This document shows positions 1 to 8,575 of a stretch of 64,000 nt of DNA, in pieces. Origin of the DNA: Oceanidesulfovibrio marinus (GTDB taxonomy: Bacteria; Desulfobacterota; Desulfovibrionia; Desulfovibrionales; Desulfovibrionaceae); assembly GCF_013085545.1 (NCBI RefSeq), contig NZ_CP039543.1, positions 806,001-870,000 on the forward strand, written 5' to 3'. The position numbers and the translations under genes were made by a program. Within the stretch, counting starts at the first letter, position 1. The number at the start of each line of letters is the position of its first letter. The notes beneath the pieces are model-generated. The model had not been told where the DNA came from. It saw nothing but the letters and a program-made list of their open reading frames with translations, and searched no databases.

Positions 1-1554
1 ATCGGGCTCATCTATGTCCTGCCCAGCATTCCGGCCGTCAGGGAATCCTCTCTGGGCAAGGTGCTGCCCGACACCAAAATCAATCTCGGTCTCGATCTCC
101 AGGGCGGCATGCACCTGACCCTGGGCGTGGACATCGACAAGGCCGTCGAAAACAACATCTCCCAGGCCGGCCGCGACCTGCGCGACATCGCTCGGGATGA
201 CGGCGTTTTCATCCTCCGGCCCACCGTCACCAAGGAAAACCACCTCCAGTTCGTGCTGCCCAAGGCGGACTCCCGGGACAAGCTCGACGAGATCATCGCC
301 GAGCATTTCGAGAACTTCCGGGTGAATTCCCGCACCACGCTGGACGACGGCCAGGTTCGCTACGACCTGATCATGACCGAGAAGTACAAGAACTACCTGG
401 CCGACCTGACATTGGACCAGGCCGTAAAGACCATCCGCAACCGCATCGACCAGTTCGGCGTTTCCGAGCCTGATATCCGCAAGCAACGCGAAGACTACCG
501 CATCCAGGTTCAGCTTCCGGGCTTGAAGGATCAGCAGGGCGCCATCGATATCCTGAGCCGCACCGCGCACCTTGAGTTCAAGATGGTGGACGAGAATGCG
601 GACATCGCCAAGGCTCAGAAGGGCATTCTGCCGCCCGGCGATGAGCTGGCCATGATGCAGCACACCAATGCCGATGGCTCCTCTACCGAGACGCCCATCG
701 TTCTCAAGCGCGACGCCGTGCTGACCGGCGAGTACATCACCAATGCCGGCACCGCCTTCGACTCCTACAACCAGCCTTACGTGACGCTTACGTTCAACAG
801 CCGCGGCGCCCGCCTCTTCGAGCGCCTCACCGGCGAGCACGTCAAAGAGCGCATGGCCATCGTTCTGGACGGCAAGGTCTACTCCGCGCCAGTCATTCAG
901 GACCGCATCTCCGGCGGACGCGCCTCCATCACAGGCTCCTTCACCACAGACGAGGCACACAACCTGGCTATCGTCCTGCGCGCCGGCGCGCTGCCCGCTC
1001 CGGTCACCATCCTGCAGGAGCGTTCCGTGGGCCCGTCCCTCGGTCAGGAGTCCATCGACCAGGGCATCAACGCCGCGCTTATCGGCGGCGCCCTCGTCAT
1101 CGTCTTCATGGTCATCTACTACGGCTTCGCCGGCATCGTGGCGGACACCGTGCTCATGCTCAACATCTTCCTGGTGCTGGCTGGGCTGGCTGGCTTCGGC
1201 GCTACGCTTACCCTGCCGGGCATCGCAGGTATCATCCTTACCCTCGGTATGGCGGTGGACGCCAACGTGCTGATCTACGAGCGCATACGCGAGGAGCTGC
1301 GCAACGGGCTGACCCCGCGCGCCGCCGTGGACATGGGCTACTCCCGCGCCACGCTGACCATCCTCGACGCAAACGTGACGACGGTTATCGCCGCCATCAT
1401 TCTCTATCAGTTCGGCACCGGACCCATCCGCGGCTTTGCCGTCACGCTGACGCTGGGTATCCTGGCGTCCATGTTCACGGCCATATTCGTCTCGCGCATC
1501 CTCTTCGACCTCTGGCTTGTCAAGCGGCCGGCCAAGGCGGGGCTCTCCATCTAA
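1..1554 (+). CDS. secD: SecD, protein translocase subunit (5' end outside window)
   Basis: SecD is an inner-membrane partner of SecYEG that uses the proton gradient to help pull exported proteins across the membrane. The reading frame is open from base 1, so the start codon lies upstream; 517 residues are visible and probably only the first few residues of helix 1 are missing. The conserved LGLDLQGG motif follows the first helix. A periplasmic P1 region comes next, then five C-terminal helices with the family signature around GMAVDANVLIYERIREE and the GFAVTLTLGI region. secF follows after 21 bases, so the two are one transcription unit. I see no disruption. Confidence 0.97.
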   Translation: MGLIYVLPSIPAVRESSLGKVLPDTKINLGLDLQGGMHLTLGVDIDKAVENNISQAGRDLRDIARDDGVFILRPTVTKENHLQFVLPKADSRDKLDEIIAEHFENFRVNSRTTLDDGQVRYDLIMTEKYKNYLADLTLDQAVKTIRNRIDQFGVSEPDIRKQREDYRIQVQLPGLKDQQGAIDILSRTAHLEFKMVDENADIAKAQKGILPPGDELAMMQHTNADGSSTETPIVLKRDAVLTGEYITNAGTAFDSYNQPYVTLTFNSRGARLFERLTGEHVKERMAIVLDGKVYSAPVIQDRISGGRASITGSFTTDEAHNLAIVLRAGALPAPVTILQERSVGPSLGQESIDQGINAALIGGALVIVFMVIYYGFAGIVADTVLMLNIFLVLAGLAGFGATLTLPGIAGIILTLGMAVDANVLIYERIREELRNGLTPRAAVDMGYSRATLTILDANVTTVIAAIILYQFGTGPIRGFAVTLTLGILASMFTAIFVSRILFDLWLVKRPAKAGLSI

Positions 1555-1575
1555 GTGAAATCCTGGAGCTGATCC

Positions 1576-2652
1576 ATGGGCTTGAATATCCTCAAAAAAG
1601 TTCCCACTGTGAACTTCATCGGCTACCGCAAGGTCGCCTTCCTCATCTCCGGGCTGCTCATTCTGGCCGGCGTTGTCTCGCTGGCCATCAAGGGCGGACC
1701 AGCCTACGGCATCGACTTTGCCGGCGGCATCAACGTGCAGCTCAAGTTCAACAATGAAGTCGAGCTCGACAAGCTGCGCGACGCTCTGGAGAGCATCGGA
1801 CTGGAAGGGCTCACCGTCCAGCGCTTCGGCATGCAGGGCGACAACGAATACCTGATGCGCATCGCGCAGAGTGACATCGAAACCGACTCTCTGCGTCAGG
1901 GCATCGACTCGGCGCTGGCCAAGGCCATGCCCGAGCTGGGCCACGAGATCCAGCGCGTGGAGATGGTTGGTCCCAAGGTGGGCGCGGACCTGCGCCAGAA
2001 GGCCTTGGAGGCGATGTTCTACGCTGTGTTGCTCATCGCCATCTACATCTCGGGCCGGTTCGAGCAGCGCTGGTGGGCTGCCGGCATCATGGCCGCCGCC
2101 CTGGCCGGCGGCATGTATGTGCTGGGGCTGGTGGGCATCGCCACCGGCTATCTCACCATCATCGCCCTTATCGTGGCTCTGGCCCTGTGCTGGTACCTCA
2201 AACTGAACTACGCCTTGGGAGCTGTCGTGGCCCTGGTGCATGATGTCATCATCACCGTGGGCATCTTCTCAATACTCAACAAGGAGTTCGACCTGACCAT
2301 CGTTGCTGCGCTGCTGACCATCATCGGTTACTCGCTCAATGACACCATCATCGTCTTCGACCGTATCCGCGAGAACCTGCGCAACCGCATCTCCAAGGAC
2401 TTCGGCGAGACCATCAACGTCTCCATCAACCAGACCCTGTCCCGTACGCTGCTCACCTCGGGCACCACACTCGTCGTTGTCGTGGCGCTCTTCGTGCTCG
2501 GCGGCGGCGTTATCCACGACTTCGCCCTGGCCCTGCTCATCGGCGTCGGCGTGGGTACCTACTCCTCCATCTTCGTGGCGTCCCCCATCCTGCTGGCCTT
2601 CCAGCCGCCCGAAGAACCGCTGCCACAGGGTGCAGCACCGGCCAAAGCCTAG
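1576..2652 (+). CDS. secF: SecF, protein translocase subunit
   Basis: SecF is the second half of the SecDF export motor. The 358-residue protein is of usual length. It has an N-terminal helix, the GIDFAGGINVQL motif that mirrors the SecD motif, a periplasmic domain, and five C-terminal helices with the signature GYSLNDTIIVFDRIREN. It starts with ATG 21 bases after secD, preceded by GGAG, and is followed directly by a strong intrinsic terminator, so the secD-secF operon ends here. Confidence 0.97.
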   Translation: MGLNILKKVPTVNFIGYRKVAFLISGLLILAGVVSLAIKGGPAYGIDFAGGINVQLKFNNEVELDKLRDALESIGLEGLTVQRFGMQGDNEYLMRIAQSDIETDSLRQGIDSALAKAMPELGHEIQRVEMVGPKVGADLRQKALEAMFYAVLLIAIYISGRFEQRWWAAGIMAAALAGGMYVLGLVGIATGYLTIIALIVALALCWYLKLNYALGAVVALVHDVIITVGIFSILNKEFDLTIVAALLTIIGYSLNDTIIVFDRIRENLRNRISKDFGETINVSINQTLSRTLLTSGTTLVVVVALFVLGGGVIHDFALALLIGVGVGTYSSIFVASPILLAFQPPEEPLPQGAAPAKA

Positions 2653-2674
2653 CCTTTGGCGCACACGAAATACC

Positions 2675-2714
2675 AAGGCCGCCCGGCATATCCGCCAGGC
2701 GGCCTTTTGTTTTG
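2675..2714 (+). terminator. Intrinsic terminator of secDF
   Basis: A perfect 9-bp stem (2675-2683 with 2698-2706) closes a 14-base loop and is followed by a T-rich tail (TTGTTTTG). It lies 22 bases after the secF stop. Confidence 0.85.
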
Positions 2715-2742
2715 ATTTATGAACTGTCAGGTTACACGCCTA

Positions 2743-2861
2743 CGGCGATCGGGGGACGCTGTCCCAAAGCCCCCTGCCAGGGGAATTCAATTCCTCTGGA
2801 CCCCAGGAGTGGGTCCAGGGAGCCATGCTCCCTGGCGGGTGCCCGAGGGCAGAGCCCTCGG
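2743..2861. repeat. Composite palindromic repeat, copy A (modules 1-4)
   Basis: An intergenic element made of four short hairpin-forming modules: (1) gggggacgctgtccc, (2) a stem built on ccaggggaat and its complement, (3) a stem built on ccagggagc and gctccctgg, (4) ccgagggc-aga-gccctcgg. Related copies occur at 4106, 5804, 45011 and 61645. It lies between the secF terminator and the next gene. It can be read through in frame, but the resulting peptide is not conserved protein and should not be added to the downstream gene. Confidence 0.8.
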
Positions 2862-2915
2862 ACCTCGTTCGGCAAGCCATTGACCCGGGCTGGGCAGCGT
2901 GCCATAGACGAGGGT

Positions 2916-3185
2916 ATGAACACTAAAGAACCAGTCGATCCCCCGGTCAGTTGCGACGACTATCGCGTGCCTGTCACTAAGAGGACGGCGTCCATCTTCA
3001 TCGGCCTTGCCGCATTCGTCTGCTGGGTGACTTTTGCCGTGCTCGTGCTCTACGGCGTGTCCCGGCTGGTGGAGACGAACAGCTGGATGGGCTTTCCCGG
3101 TCTCCTGTTCATCATGGTTGGCGGTGGCGTCACCTTCTTTCTCGTGACGCGGTACGCGGACAGGCGATTGTCGCGGCGGGGGTAG
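2916..3185 (+). CDS. Small two-helix membrane protein, unknown function
   Basis: An 89-residue protein beginning MNTKEPVDPP. It has a short polar N-terminus, two hydrophobic segments (about residues 25-46 and 56-76), and a basic C-terminus (RYADRRLSRRG). I do not recognise a family. The frame extends 68 codons further upstream, but that part is the translated palindromic repeat, so I place the start at the internal ATG. The ribosome binding site is weak (GAGGG sits too close to the ATG). It ends 27 bases before the pirin gene and may be cotranscribed with it. Confidence 0.6.
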   Translation: MNTKEPVDPPVSCDDYRVPVTKRTASIFIGLAAFVCWVTFAVLVLYGVSRLVETNSWMGFPGLLFIMVGGGVTFFLVTRYADRRLSRRG

Positions 3186-3212
3186 ACGCCATCCTGTAAT
3201 CCAGGAGTCCCC

Positions 3213-4088
3213 ATGTCGCATCCAGCCGTCCGGCCCGTTGCGGCCGTTTATGCGTCCAGGCCGACTATCGAAGGCGCTGGCGTGCATTTGCACCGCGCCT
3301 TTGGTTTCCGCCAGGGCGTGGACCTCGACCCGTTTCTGTTGCTCGACGATTTCCGCGGCGACTCGCCGCAGGACTACATCAAAGGCTTTCCCTGGCATCC
3401 TCACCGCGGCATCGAGACCATCACCTACGTGCTTGGCGGCGATGTGGAGCACGGCGACTCCATGGGTAACGCCGGGAGCATCGGCGCGGGCGATGTGCAG
3501 TGGATGACGGCCGGCAGCGGCATCCTGCATCAGGAGATGCCCCAGGGCGACGCAGACGGCCGGCTCGTGGGCTTCCAGCTCTGGGCTAACCTCCCGGCTC
3601 GCGACAAGATGATGGACCCGCGCTACCGCGATGTGGCCGCCGAGACCATCCCCGAGGTCACGACCACAGGCGGGGCCGTGGCGCGCGTCATCGCCGGCAC
3701 AGTAGGGGAGACCCGCGGCCCGGTGCAGGATATCGTCATCGATCCCGAGTACCTGGATGTGCGTGTACCGCCTGGCGCCGCGTTCGAGCATCCCACGCCG
3801 GCCGAGTATACGTGCTTTGCCTACGTCATCGCCGGCGCCGGCCAGTTCGGTCCGGAAGCGACCACCTGCGCCAATCGCGACCTCGTGGTCTTCGGTCCCG
3901 GCAATGGCGTGCAGATCGCCAATCCCGGCAACGACGAGCTGCGCTTCCTGCTCGTGTCCGGCAAGCCCCTTGGCGAGCCCGTGGCCTGGTATGGCCCCAT
4001 CGTCATGAACACCGACGAAGAACTGGAGACGGCCTACCGCGAGCTCGAAGCCGGCACCTTCATTAAAACCCGTGGCACCGGGATGTGA
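3213..4088 (+). CDS. Pirin family cupin protein
   Basis: A 291-residue double-cupin protein of the pirin family, iron-binding proteins of which some bacterial members act as quercetin dioxygenases or bind metabolic enzymes. The metal site is intact: H62 and H64 in WHPHRGIET, then H106 and E108 in GSGILHQE. The second cupin half contains the usual GAGQFG segment. The start is well supported by AGGAG just upstream. Its role here cannot be told from its neighbours. Confidence 0.9.
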   Translation: MSHPAVRPVAAVYASRPTIEGAGVHLHRAFGFRQGVDLDPFLLLDDFRGDSPQDYIKGFPWHPHRGIETITYVLGGDVEHGDSMGNAGSIGAGDVQWMTAGSGILHQEMPQGDADGRLVGFQLWANLPARDKMMDPRYRDVAAETIPEVTTTGGAVARVIAGTVGETRGPVQDIVIDPEYLDVRVPPGAAFEHPTPAEYTCFAYVIAGAGQFGPEATTCANRDLVVFGPGNGVQIANPGNDELRFLLVSGKPLGEPVAWYGPIVMNTDEELETAYRELEAGTFIKTRGTGM

Positions 4089-4105
4089 GAGAGATCAAGA
4101 AATGC

Positions 4106-4180
4106 CTTCGGTGGTTGGGGGACGCTGTCCCCACGCCCCCTGCCAGGGGAATTTAATTCCCCTGGACCCCAGAAATGGGG
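4106..4180. repeat. Composite palindromic repeat, copy B (modules 1-2 only)
   Basis: It contains modules 1 and 2 in the same order as copy A and stops at agaaatgggg. Modules 3 and 4 are absent here, but copy C at 5804 starts at the matching point (caatgggtcc). The two half-copies bracket the low-GC cassette between them. Confidence 0.75.
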
Positions 4181-4212
4181 CTACGATTTTCCAGGACAGG
4201 CAAATCGGAAGG

Positions 4213-4751
4213 ATGAGCGAAGCGAATCAAAAAAGAATTCGCCTTGCGGCGGGCATCTGTTGGATTCTCACCGTCGTATTTGTATTTTTGAGAGCATCGG
4301 TCGCTTTCGGGATTACGCAGAATCTGGCTTCAGGGGACGTCGAAGGGGGCAATCTTCCGTCAGGATATCAACTACAGTCTCCCCGTGCTGGCTGCGCCTC
4401 GACGGTTTCGGCGACTTCGACGGCGACGGAGTCCAAGACACCGCCATGCTGGCCGAGAGCCGGGAAGCGAACGCCGGGGCGCTATTCGTAGTCCTGGCCA
4501 GGGCAGACAGATCGGCAACCGAGGTGCGGCATGTCATCACATTCCCGCGTAGCGCTATGGCCTATACCTGCGTTGATTTTGTACCTCCTGGGATGATTGA
4601 ATATATTGCAAGTGACAAGGGTGAGAGGAAGACGTCGTACTTCGAGCTCCTTACCGACGCTATACGACTCTACAACCCGGAGGGAGCGAACTCCATCGTG
4701 TATTGGGAAGGGGATGCGCTTGACTTCAGACAGGTGTGGATCGCTGACTGA
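4213..4751 (+). pseudogene. Frameshifted gene for an exported FG-GAP-like protein
   Basis: Two halves of what looks like one protein lie in different frames. The first half starts at ATG 4213 (MSEANQKRIR) and has a signal-anchor segment (LAAGICWILTVVFVFL). The second half, readable to the stop at 4751, has the calcium-binding type motif DGFGDFDGDGVQD followed by plausible protein up to FRQVWIAD. The frame changes between roughly 4365 and 4395 and is consistent with loss of one base. Without that shift the N-terminal frame ends at 4491 in low-complexity Ser/Thr/Pro-rich sequence. It may be a real mutation or a sequencing error. The precise function is unknown. Confidence 0.55.
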
Positions 4752-4789
4752 ATCGCAGCAGAGCTATGCCATTGAAAGAGGGTGTATTA

Positions 4790-5164
4790 ATGGGCACGAA
4801 ACCATATGGCGCAAGCGGAAATGCCGGAATCGTAGATCCGAGCAGTACGATGAGTCAGGAAGAACCGAAGCGCATGAGCTTCTTGGCTAGAGGGAGTACA
4901 TTCTTTGCTGGTGCCTATTTGGTATACATTGTTCTCGATTATCTGTTCTCCATGATATTGGGATTTGGCAGCATGACCCAAGTCCTGCTTGACGGTTTGT
5001 ATACTGTAATTCCAGTACTCATCTTGTGGAAATACAGATTTGATGGATGGTTTGCTAAAACAATTTATGTCGCGAATATAATTATAGCAGGGCATATTAT
5101 TCTGCTGCTGCTACCGCTTATTCCTATTCAATTCATCTTGGTTTTGCACAGAATATTTGCATGA
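4790..5164 (+). CDS. Small multi-pass membrane protein, unknown function
   Basis: A 124-residue protein beginning MGTKPYGASG. After a polar N-terminal stretch of about 35 residues it has three hydrophobic segments (near residues 41-60, 64-80 and 91-120). The start at 4790 is preferred over 4766 because GAGG lies eight bases upstream. The base composition is clearly more AT-rich than the flanking genes. Its stop overlaps the next start in ATGA, so the two are translationally coupled. No family is recognised. Confidence 0.65.
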   Translation: MGTKPYGASGNAGIVDPSSTMSQEEPKRMSFLARGSTFFAGAYLVYIVLDYLFSMILGFGSMTQVLLDGLYTVIPVLILWKYRFDGWFAKTIYVANIIIAGHIILLLLPLIPIQFILVLHRIFA

Positions 5165-5406
5165 TTGACAGATTGCGAGTCGCAAGAATGCACGGAGCGC
5201 AGATTCTGCGCTATTTGCTCGAGGGTCGCATCACACCCGAAGAGGCTCTGGAGCAATGGCCGCCTGTCGATGATGAGCTGCTTCGACAGGGATTCCATCA
5301 GTTACATCACGTACGTGCAGACAGGTCTGACGCGCGACTGGATGAGCGATACAGGGAATGGCAGGATAGTGTGATACGCGAGGTGATTATGGGGTTGGAA
5401 GGGTGA
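5161..5406 (+). CDS. Small soluble protein, unknown function
   Basis: An 81-residue charged protein beginning MIDRLRVARM and probably largely helical. It overlaps the upstream membrane protein gene by four bases (ATGA), which supports it as a real gene. It contains a stretch LEGRITPEEALEQWP that resembles short helical adaptor segments, but I recognise no family. The next gene starts seven bases later. Confidence 0.55.
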   Translation: MIDRLRVARMHGAQILRYLLEGRITPEEALEQWPPVDDELLRQGFHQLHHVRADRSDARLDERYREWQDSVIREVIMGLEG

Positions 5407-5413
5407 TGTTCTT

Positions 5414-5752
5414 ATGGCCTACAAAGTAACTGTACTAATTTTTATTATGGTTGGTGGATTGTTGTTTTATACAATGCGTAGTATGGTTAGATTTCTGACG
5501 GTAGCAATATCTATGTGGCTTGCTGCATATTTGATATCTGTTGTTGCTGCAGGTTCTGTAATTTTTGATGCCGGTATCAAGTCGTTTGTATATTACCAAT
5601 ACAAAATTGTCGGAATACTAATGATTGCTATCTTCGCAATCAATATTCCAATCTACGTAGCAAATAGAAAAATATTCACAGTTATCCACCATTTTTGTGC
5701 TTTGGTACTGCAGCTCTTTGTCGTGATGATCCCTCCAGCATTGTCCATATAA
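5414..5752 (+). CDS. Small multi-pass membrane protein, unknown function
   Basis: A 112-residue, very hydrophobic protein beginning MAYKVTVLIF, with about four transmembrane segments (residues 5-20, 26-50, 62-82 and 88-110). The DNA is strikingly AT-rich compared with the nad operon beside it, suggesting foreign origin for this cassette. It is the last gene before repeat copy C. No family is recognised. Confidence 0.6.
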   Translation: MAYKVTVLIFIMVGGLLFYTMRSMVRFLTVAISMWLAAYLISVVAAGSVIFDAGIKSFVYYQYKIVGILMIAIFAINIPIYVANRKIFTVIHHFCALVLQLFVVMIPPALSI

Positions 5753-5803
5753 AGGACGTAACGAGGGCAAGTCCTCAGAACTGCATTAAATAAGCCCAAG
5801 CAA

Positions 5804-5873
5804 TGGGTCCAGGGAGCTTAGCTCCCTGGCAGGGAGTTCGAGGGGCAGCGCCCCTCGCGGGCGGGCGAAGCCC
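5804..5873. repeat. Composite palindromic repeat, copy C (modules 3-4 only)
   Basis: It begins caatgggtcc and contains module 3 (ccagggagc, then gctccctgg) and module 4 in the variant cgaggggc-agc-gcccctcg. It is the complement of half-copy B at 4106 relative to the intact copy A. Confidence 0.75.
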
Positions 5874-5915
5874 CTTCTCTAATTCTTTTCAGCCTTTCTC
5901 TTCTCTTCCTTCTTC

Positions 5916-7520
5916 CTACTCATCCACGCGGTAGTGCGTGCCGATGGAGCGCTTGTTGCGGTGGGCGGCCATGGTGATGATGTACGCGGTATGGCAGCCG
6001 TGGAAGAGGGAGACGAGGTTTTTGGAGAGCGGGGTGCGTTTGTAGAAGTCGAGCAGGTGGCGGTAGAGGCTGCGCATGTCGTCCGCGGCGCGGGCCAGGC
6101 GCGGGGTGGTGCGCGCGATGCCCACGTAGTTCCACATGGTGTGGCGGATGGTGGACCAATCCTGCTGCACCAGGGCCGGGTCTTCGTTGCGCACATCGCC
6201 GAGGTGGTTCCAGTCCGGGATGGAATCCTTGAGCTTGCGCGGTACGGCCCGGTGCGCCGAGAGCTTGCGGCTGATGTCCGCGCCGGCCGAGCGGCCCCAG
6301 AGCAGGCCTTCCAGCAGCGAGGTGGAGGCCAGGCGGTTGGCGCCGTGCACGCCGGTGCAGGCGGTCTCGCCCACGGCGTAGAGCCGGTCCAGGGTAGTGC
6401 GGCCGTGGATGTCGCAGAGCACGCCGCCGACAAAGTAATGGGCGGCCGGGACCACGGGGATGGGGTCCTTTTCGATATCGATGCCGATCTTGGCGCACTG
6501 CTTGTAAATGGTGGGGTAGGCGGTCTTGAGGTCGCCGCTGTGCGGTTTGGCGAAGCGGGCGGCGTCCAGGTAGACGCAGGGCTCGCCGGTGTGGAGCATC
6601 TCGTCCAGGATGGCGCGGGTGACGATGTCGCGCGGGGCGAGGTCGGCGCGGGGGTCGTAGCGGTCCATGAACGGCACGCCCTGGGAATCCACAAGACGGG
6701 CGCCGTCGCCGCGCATGGCCTCGGAGATGAGGAAGCGGCGCTCGGCGCGGTGGTACAGCGCCGTGGGGTGGAACTGCACGAACTCGGTGTTCATGCACCA
6801 CGCGCCGGCGCGGTAGGCCATGGTCAGGCCGGAGCCGGTGGAGGTGGCGGTGTTGGTGGTGTGCAGATAGACTTGGCCCACGCCGCCGGTGGCGAGCACC
6901 GTGAAATCGGCCAGGATCGTCTCCACGTGGCTTGTTTCCTCGTTGAGCACGTAGGCGCCCACGCACTGGTTGGTGAGGTGGTACTTGAACTGGAGCTGCG
7001 TGGGGTGATGGTGGCTGGTGAGCAGGTCGATGGCGCTGCGGTTGGTCAGTACGCGGATGTTGGGAGATTTTTCCACCGCAGCCATGAGGCCGTCCATGAT
7101 GGCTCGGCCGGTGTAGTCCGCGCAGTAGAGGATGCGGTGCTCCTGGTGGCCGCCTTCCAGCCGCAGATCCCATTCGCAGGCGCCGGGTTCGTTGCCGCGG
7201 GCAAAGGGGATGTCGAGCCGGTCCACCAGCAGCTCCTGTACGGCCTGCGGGCCCTTGCGGCTGATAAAGCGCACGGCGCGGGAGTAGTTATAGTCGTGTC
7301 CGGCGCGCTTGATGTCCTGCTCCAGGAGCCGTGGGTCCTCGTCTGGGCCGTGGAAGACGATGCCGCCCTGGGCCAGGGCGGTGTTGCCGGTGTCCAGAGC
7401 GGGGCCGGAGGAAAGCAGAATGACCTCGAACCCTTCATCGGCCAGGGTGAGGGCGGCGGAGCAGCCGGCAATGCCGGAGCCTATAACCAGGGCTTGGGTG
7501 GTAAGGCGTGCGTCGTTCAT
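5916..7520 (-). CDS. nadB: L-aspartate oxidase
   Basis: NadB oxidises L-aspartate to iminoaspartate with FAD, the first step of de novo NAD synthesis. The 534-residue length fits the family. The FAD-binding GSGIAGCSA motif is at residues 14-22, the ALAQGG segment near residue 50 is typical, and the succinate-dehydrogenase-like FQFHPTAL-type region is present as VQFHPTALYH, followed by GARLVDSQG. The C-terminal helical domain is complete. The start ATG overlaps the nadA stop as ATGA, so the gene is the last of the nadC-nadA-nadB operon. I see no clear intrinsic terminator after it. Confidence 0.97.
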   Translation of the reverse strand: MNDARLTTQALVIGSGIAGCSAALTLADEGFEVILLSSGPALDTGNTALAQGGIVFHGPDEDPRLLEQDIKRAGHDYNYSRAVRFISRKGPQAVQELLVDRLDIPFARGNEPGACEWDLRLEGGHQEHRILYCADYTGRAIMDGLMAAVEKSPNIRVLTNRSAIDLLTSHHHPTQLQFKYHLTNQCVGAYVLNEETSHVETILADFTVLATGGVGQVYLHTTNTATSTGSGLTMAYRAGAWCMNTEFVQFHPTALYHRAERRFLISEAMRGDGARLVDSQGVPFMDRYDPRADLAPRDIVTRAILDEMLHTGEPCVYLDAARFAKPHSGDLKTAYPTIYKQCAKIGIDIEKDPIPVVPAAHYFVGGVLCDIHGRTTLDRLYAVGETACTGVHGANRLASTSLLEGLLWGRSAGADISRKLSAHRAVPRKLKDSIPDWNHLGDVRNEDPALVQQDWSTIRHTMWNYVGIARTTPRLARAADDMRSLYRHLLDFYKRTPLSKNLVSLFHGCHTAYIITMAAHRNKRSIGTHYRVDE

Positions 7521-8575
7521 GCACAGGCCTCGAGCATACGTTCCAGAGAACTCCGGGCGTTGGCGGCAGTTCCTGGGTCAACGGTGACGGGTTCGGCCTT
7601 GGTGGGCGTACCCTTTTCATGGGATTTGGCAATGTCGTCGAGAAGATCGGCCAGCTTGTCTTCGGTGTTCTTGGCCATGTTCTGGCAGGCGGAGTGCGCC
7701 AGGGGGACGATGTTCTTCTCCCCGGCATAGCGCTGCACGAGACGCTCCACGAGGTTGATCTCGGTGCCGATGTAGATCGTCGCGCCGGCAGGGGCGTCTT
7801 CGCAGTAGCGGATGATGGTGGAGGTGGAGCCGGAGACGTCGGAAGCCTGCACCACCTCGGGCGTGCACTCGGGGTGGACGATTACGGTGCAGTCAGGATG
7901 CTTGACGCGGGCTTCCTCGATCTGCCGGACCTTGAAGCGCGCCGCATGGATGGAGCAGCAGCCGGGCCAGATGAGCAGTTGCTTCTCGCGCACGACATCG
8001 GGCTGAATATTGGAGCCGCCCCTGCGGATGTCCAGAACCATTCGCAGCGAGTCGGGCAGGGCCAGCGTATTGGCAGTGTTCAGGGCGAGGTTCTTGTCCG
8101 GCAGGAAGAACACCGCATCGCCGCGTCCCATGCACCATTGGAGCATGATCTCGGCGTTGGCCGAGGTGCAGGTTGCGCCGCCGTTGGCGCCGACAATGCC
8201 CTTCACCGCGGCTGAAGAGTTAACGTATGTCAGGGGGACGATCGTCTTGCCCGAGCTTTTGAGCCAGTCCATGACGTTGCCGACCAGCGGCCCGGGAGCC
8301 ATCTCAGACATGGTGCACGACGCCGTCCTGTCCGGCATGAAGACCTTCTGCTCCGGCTCGACAAGCAGGGCGGCTGCCTCGCCCATGAAGAAGACGCCGC
8401 AGAAAACGATGTACCGCGCGGACAGGTTCGCCACCTTCCGGGCAAGCTCCAGGGAGTCGCCGGTCAGGTCGCAGTGTTGGATGACGCTGTCGTGCTGGTA
8501 GTGATGGCCCAGGATGACGAGGTCGGAGCCAAGGGCGCCGCGAATCTCTTCGATACGTTGTGCTGCGTTGCTCAT
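7517..8575 (-). CDS. nadA: Quinolinate synthase
   Basis: NadA condenses iminoaspartate with dihydroxyacetone phosphate to quinolinate using an oxygen-sensitive [4Fe-4S] cluster. The 352-residue protein begins MSNAAQRIEE. Conserved cysteine motifs are visible: FCGVFFMGE, GATCTSANA, PGCCSIHA and VHPEC. The GHHYQ motif near the N-terminus is typical. The frame stays open far upstream, but that part is antisense to the same-strand nadC gene. The start at 8575 gives the ATGA overlap with nadC and normal length. The cluster-containing NadA/NadB route suits an anaerobe. Confidence 0.97.
   Translation of the reverse strand: MSNAAQRIEEIRGALGSDLVILGHHYQHDSVIQHCDLTGDSLELARKVANLSARYIVFCGVFFMGEAAALLVEPEQKVFMPDRTASCTMSEMAPGPLVGNVMDWLKSSGKTIVPLTYVNSSAAVKGIVGANGGATCTSANAEIMLQWCMGRGDAVFFLPDKNLALNTANTLALPDSLRMVLDIRRGGSNIQPDVVREKQLLIWPGCCSIHAARFKVRQIEEARVKHPDCTVIVHPECTPEVVQASDVSGSTSTIIRYCEDAPAGATIYIGTEINLVERLVQRYAGEKNIVPLAHSACQNMAKNTEDKLADLLDDIAKSHEKGTPTKAEPVTVDPGTAANARSSLERMLEACA

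Noticed and set aside
2712-2915. N-terminal extension of the small membrane protein
   Set aside because: This part is the translated palindromic repeat A; the same peptide-like string appears at repeat B in an unrelated gene context.
5934-7730. A 598-codon plus-strand open frame opposite nadB and nadA
   Set aside because: It is a shadow frame caused by high GC at third codon positions; the translation is low complexity (Gly/Val/His/Arg-rich) and nadB on the other strand is certain.
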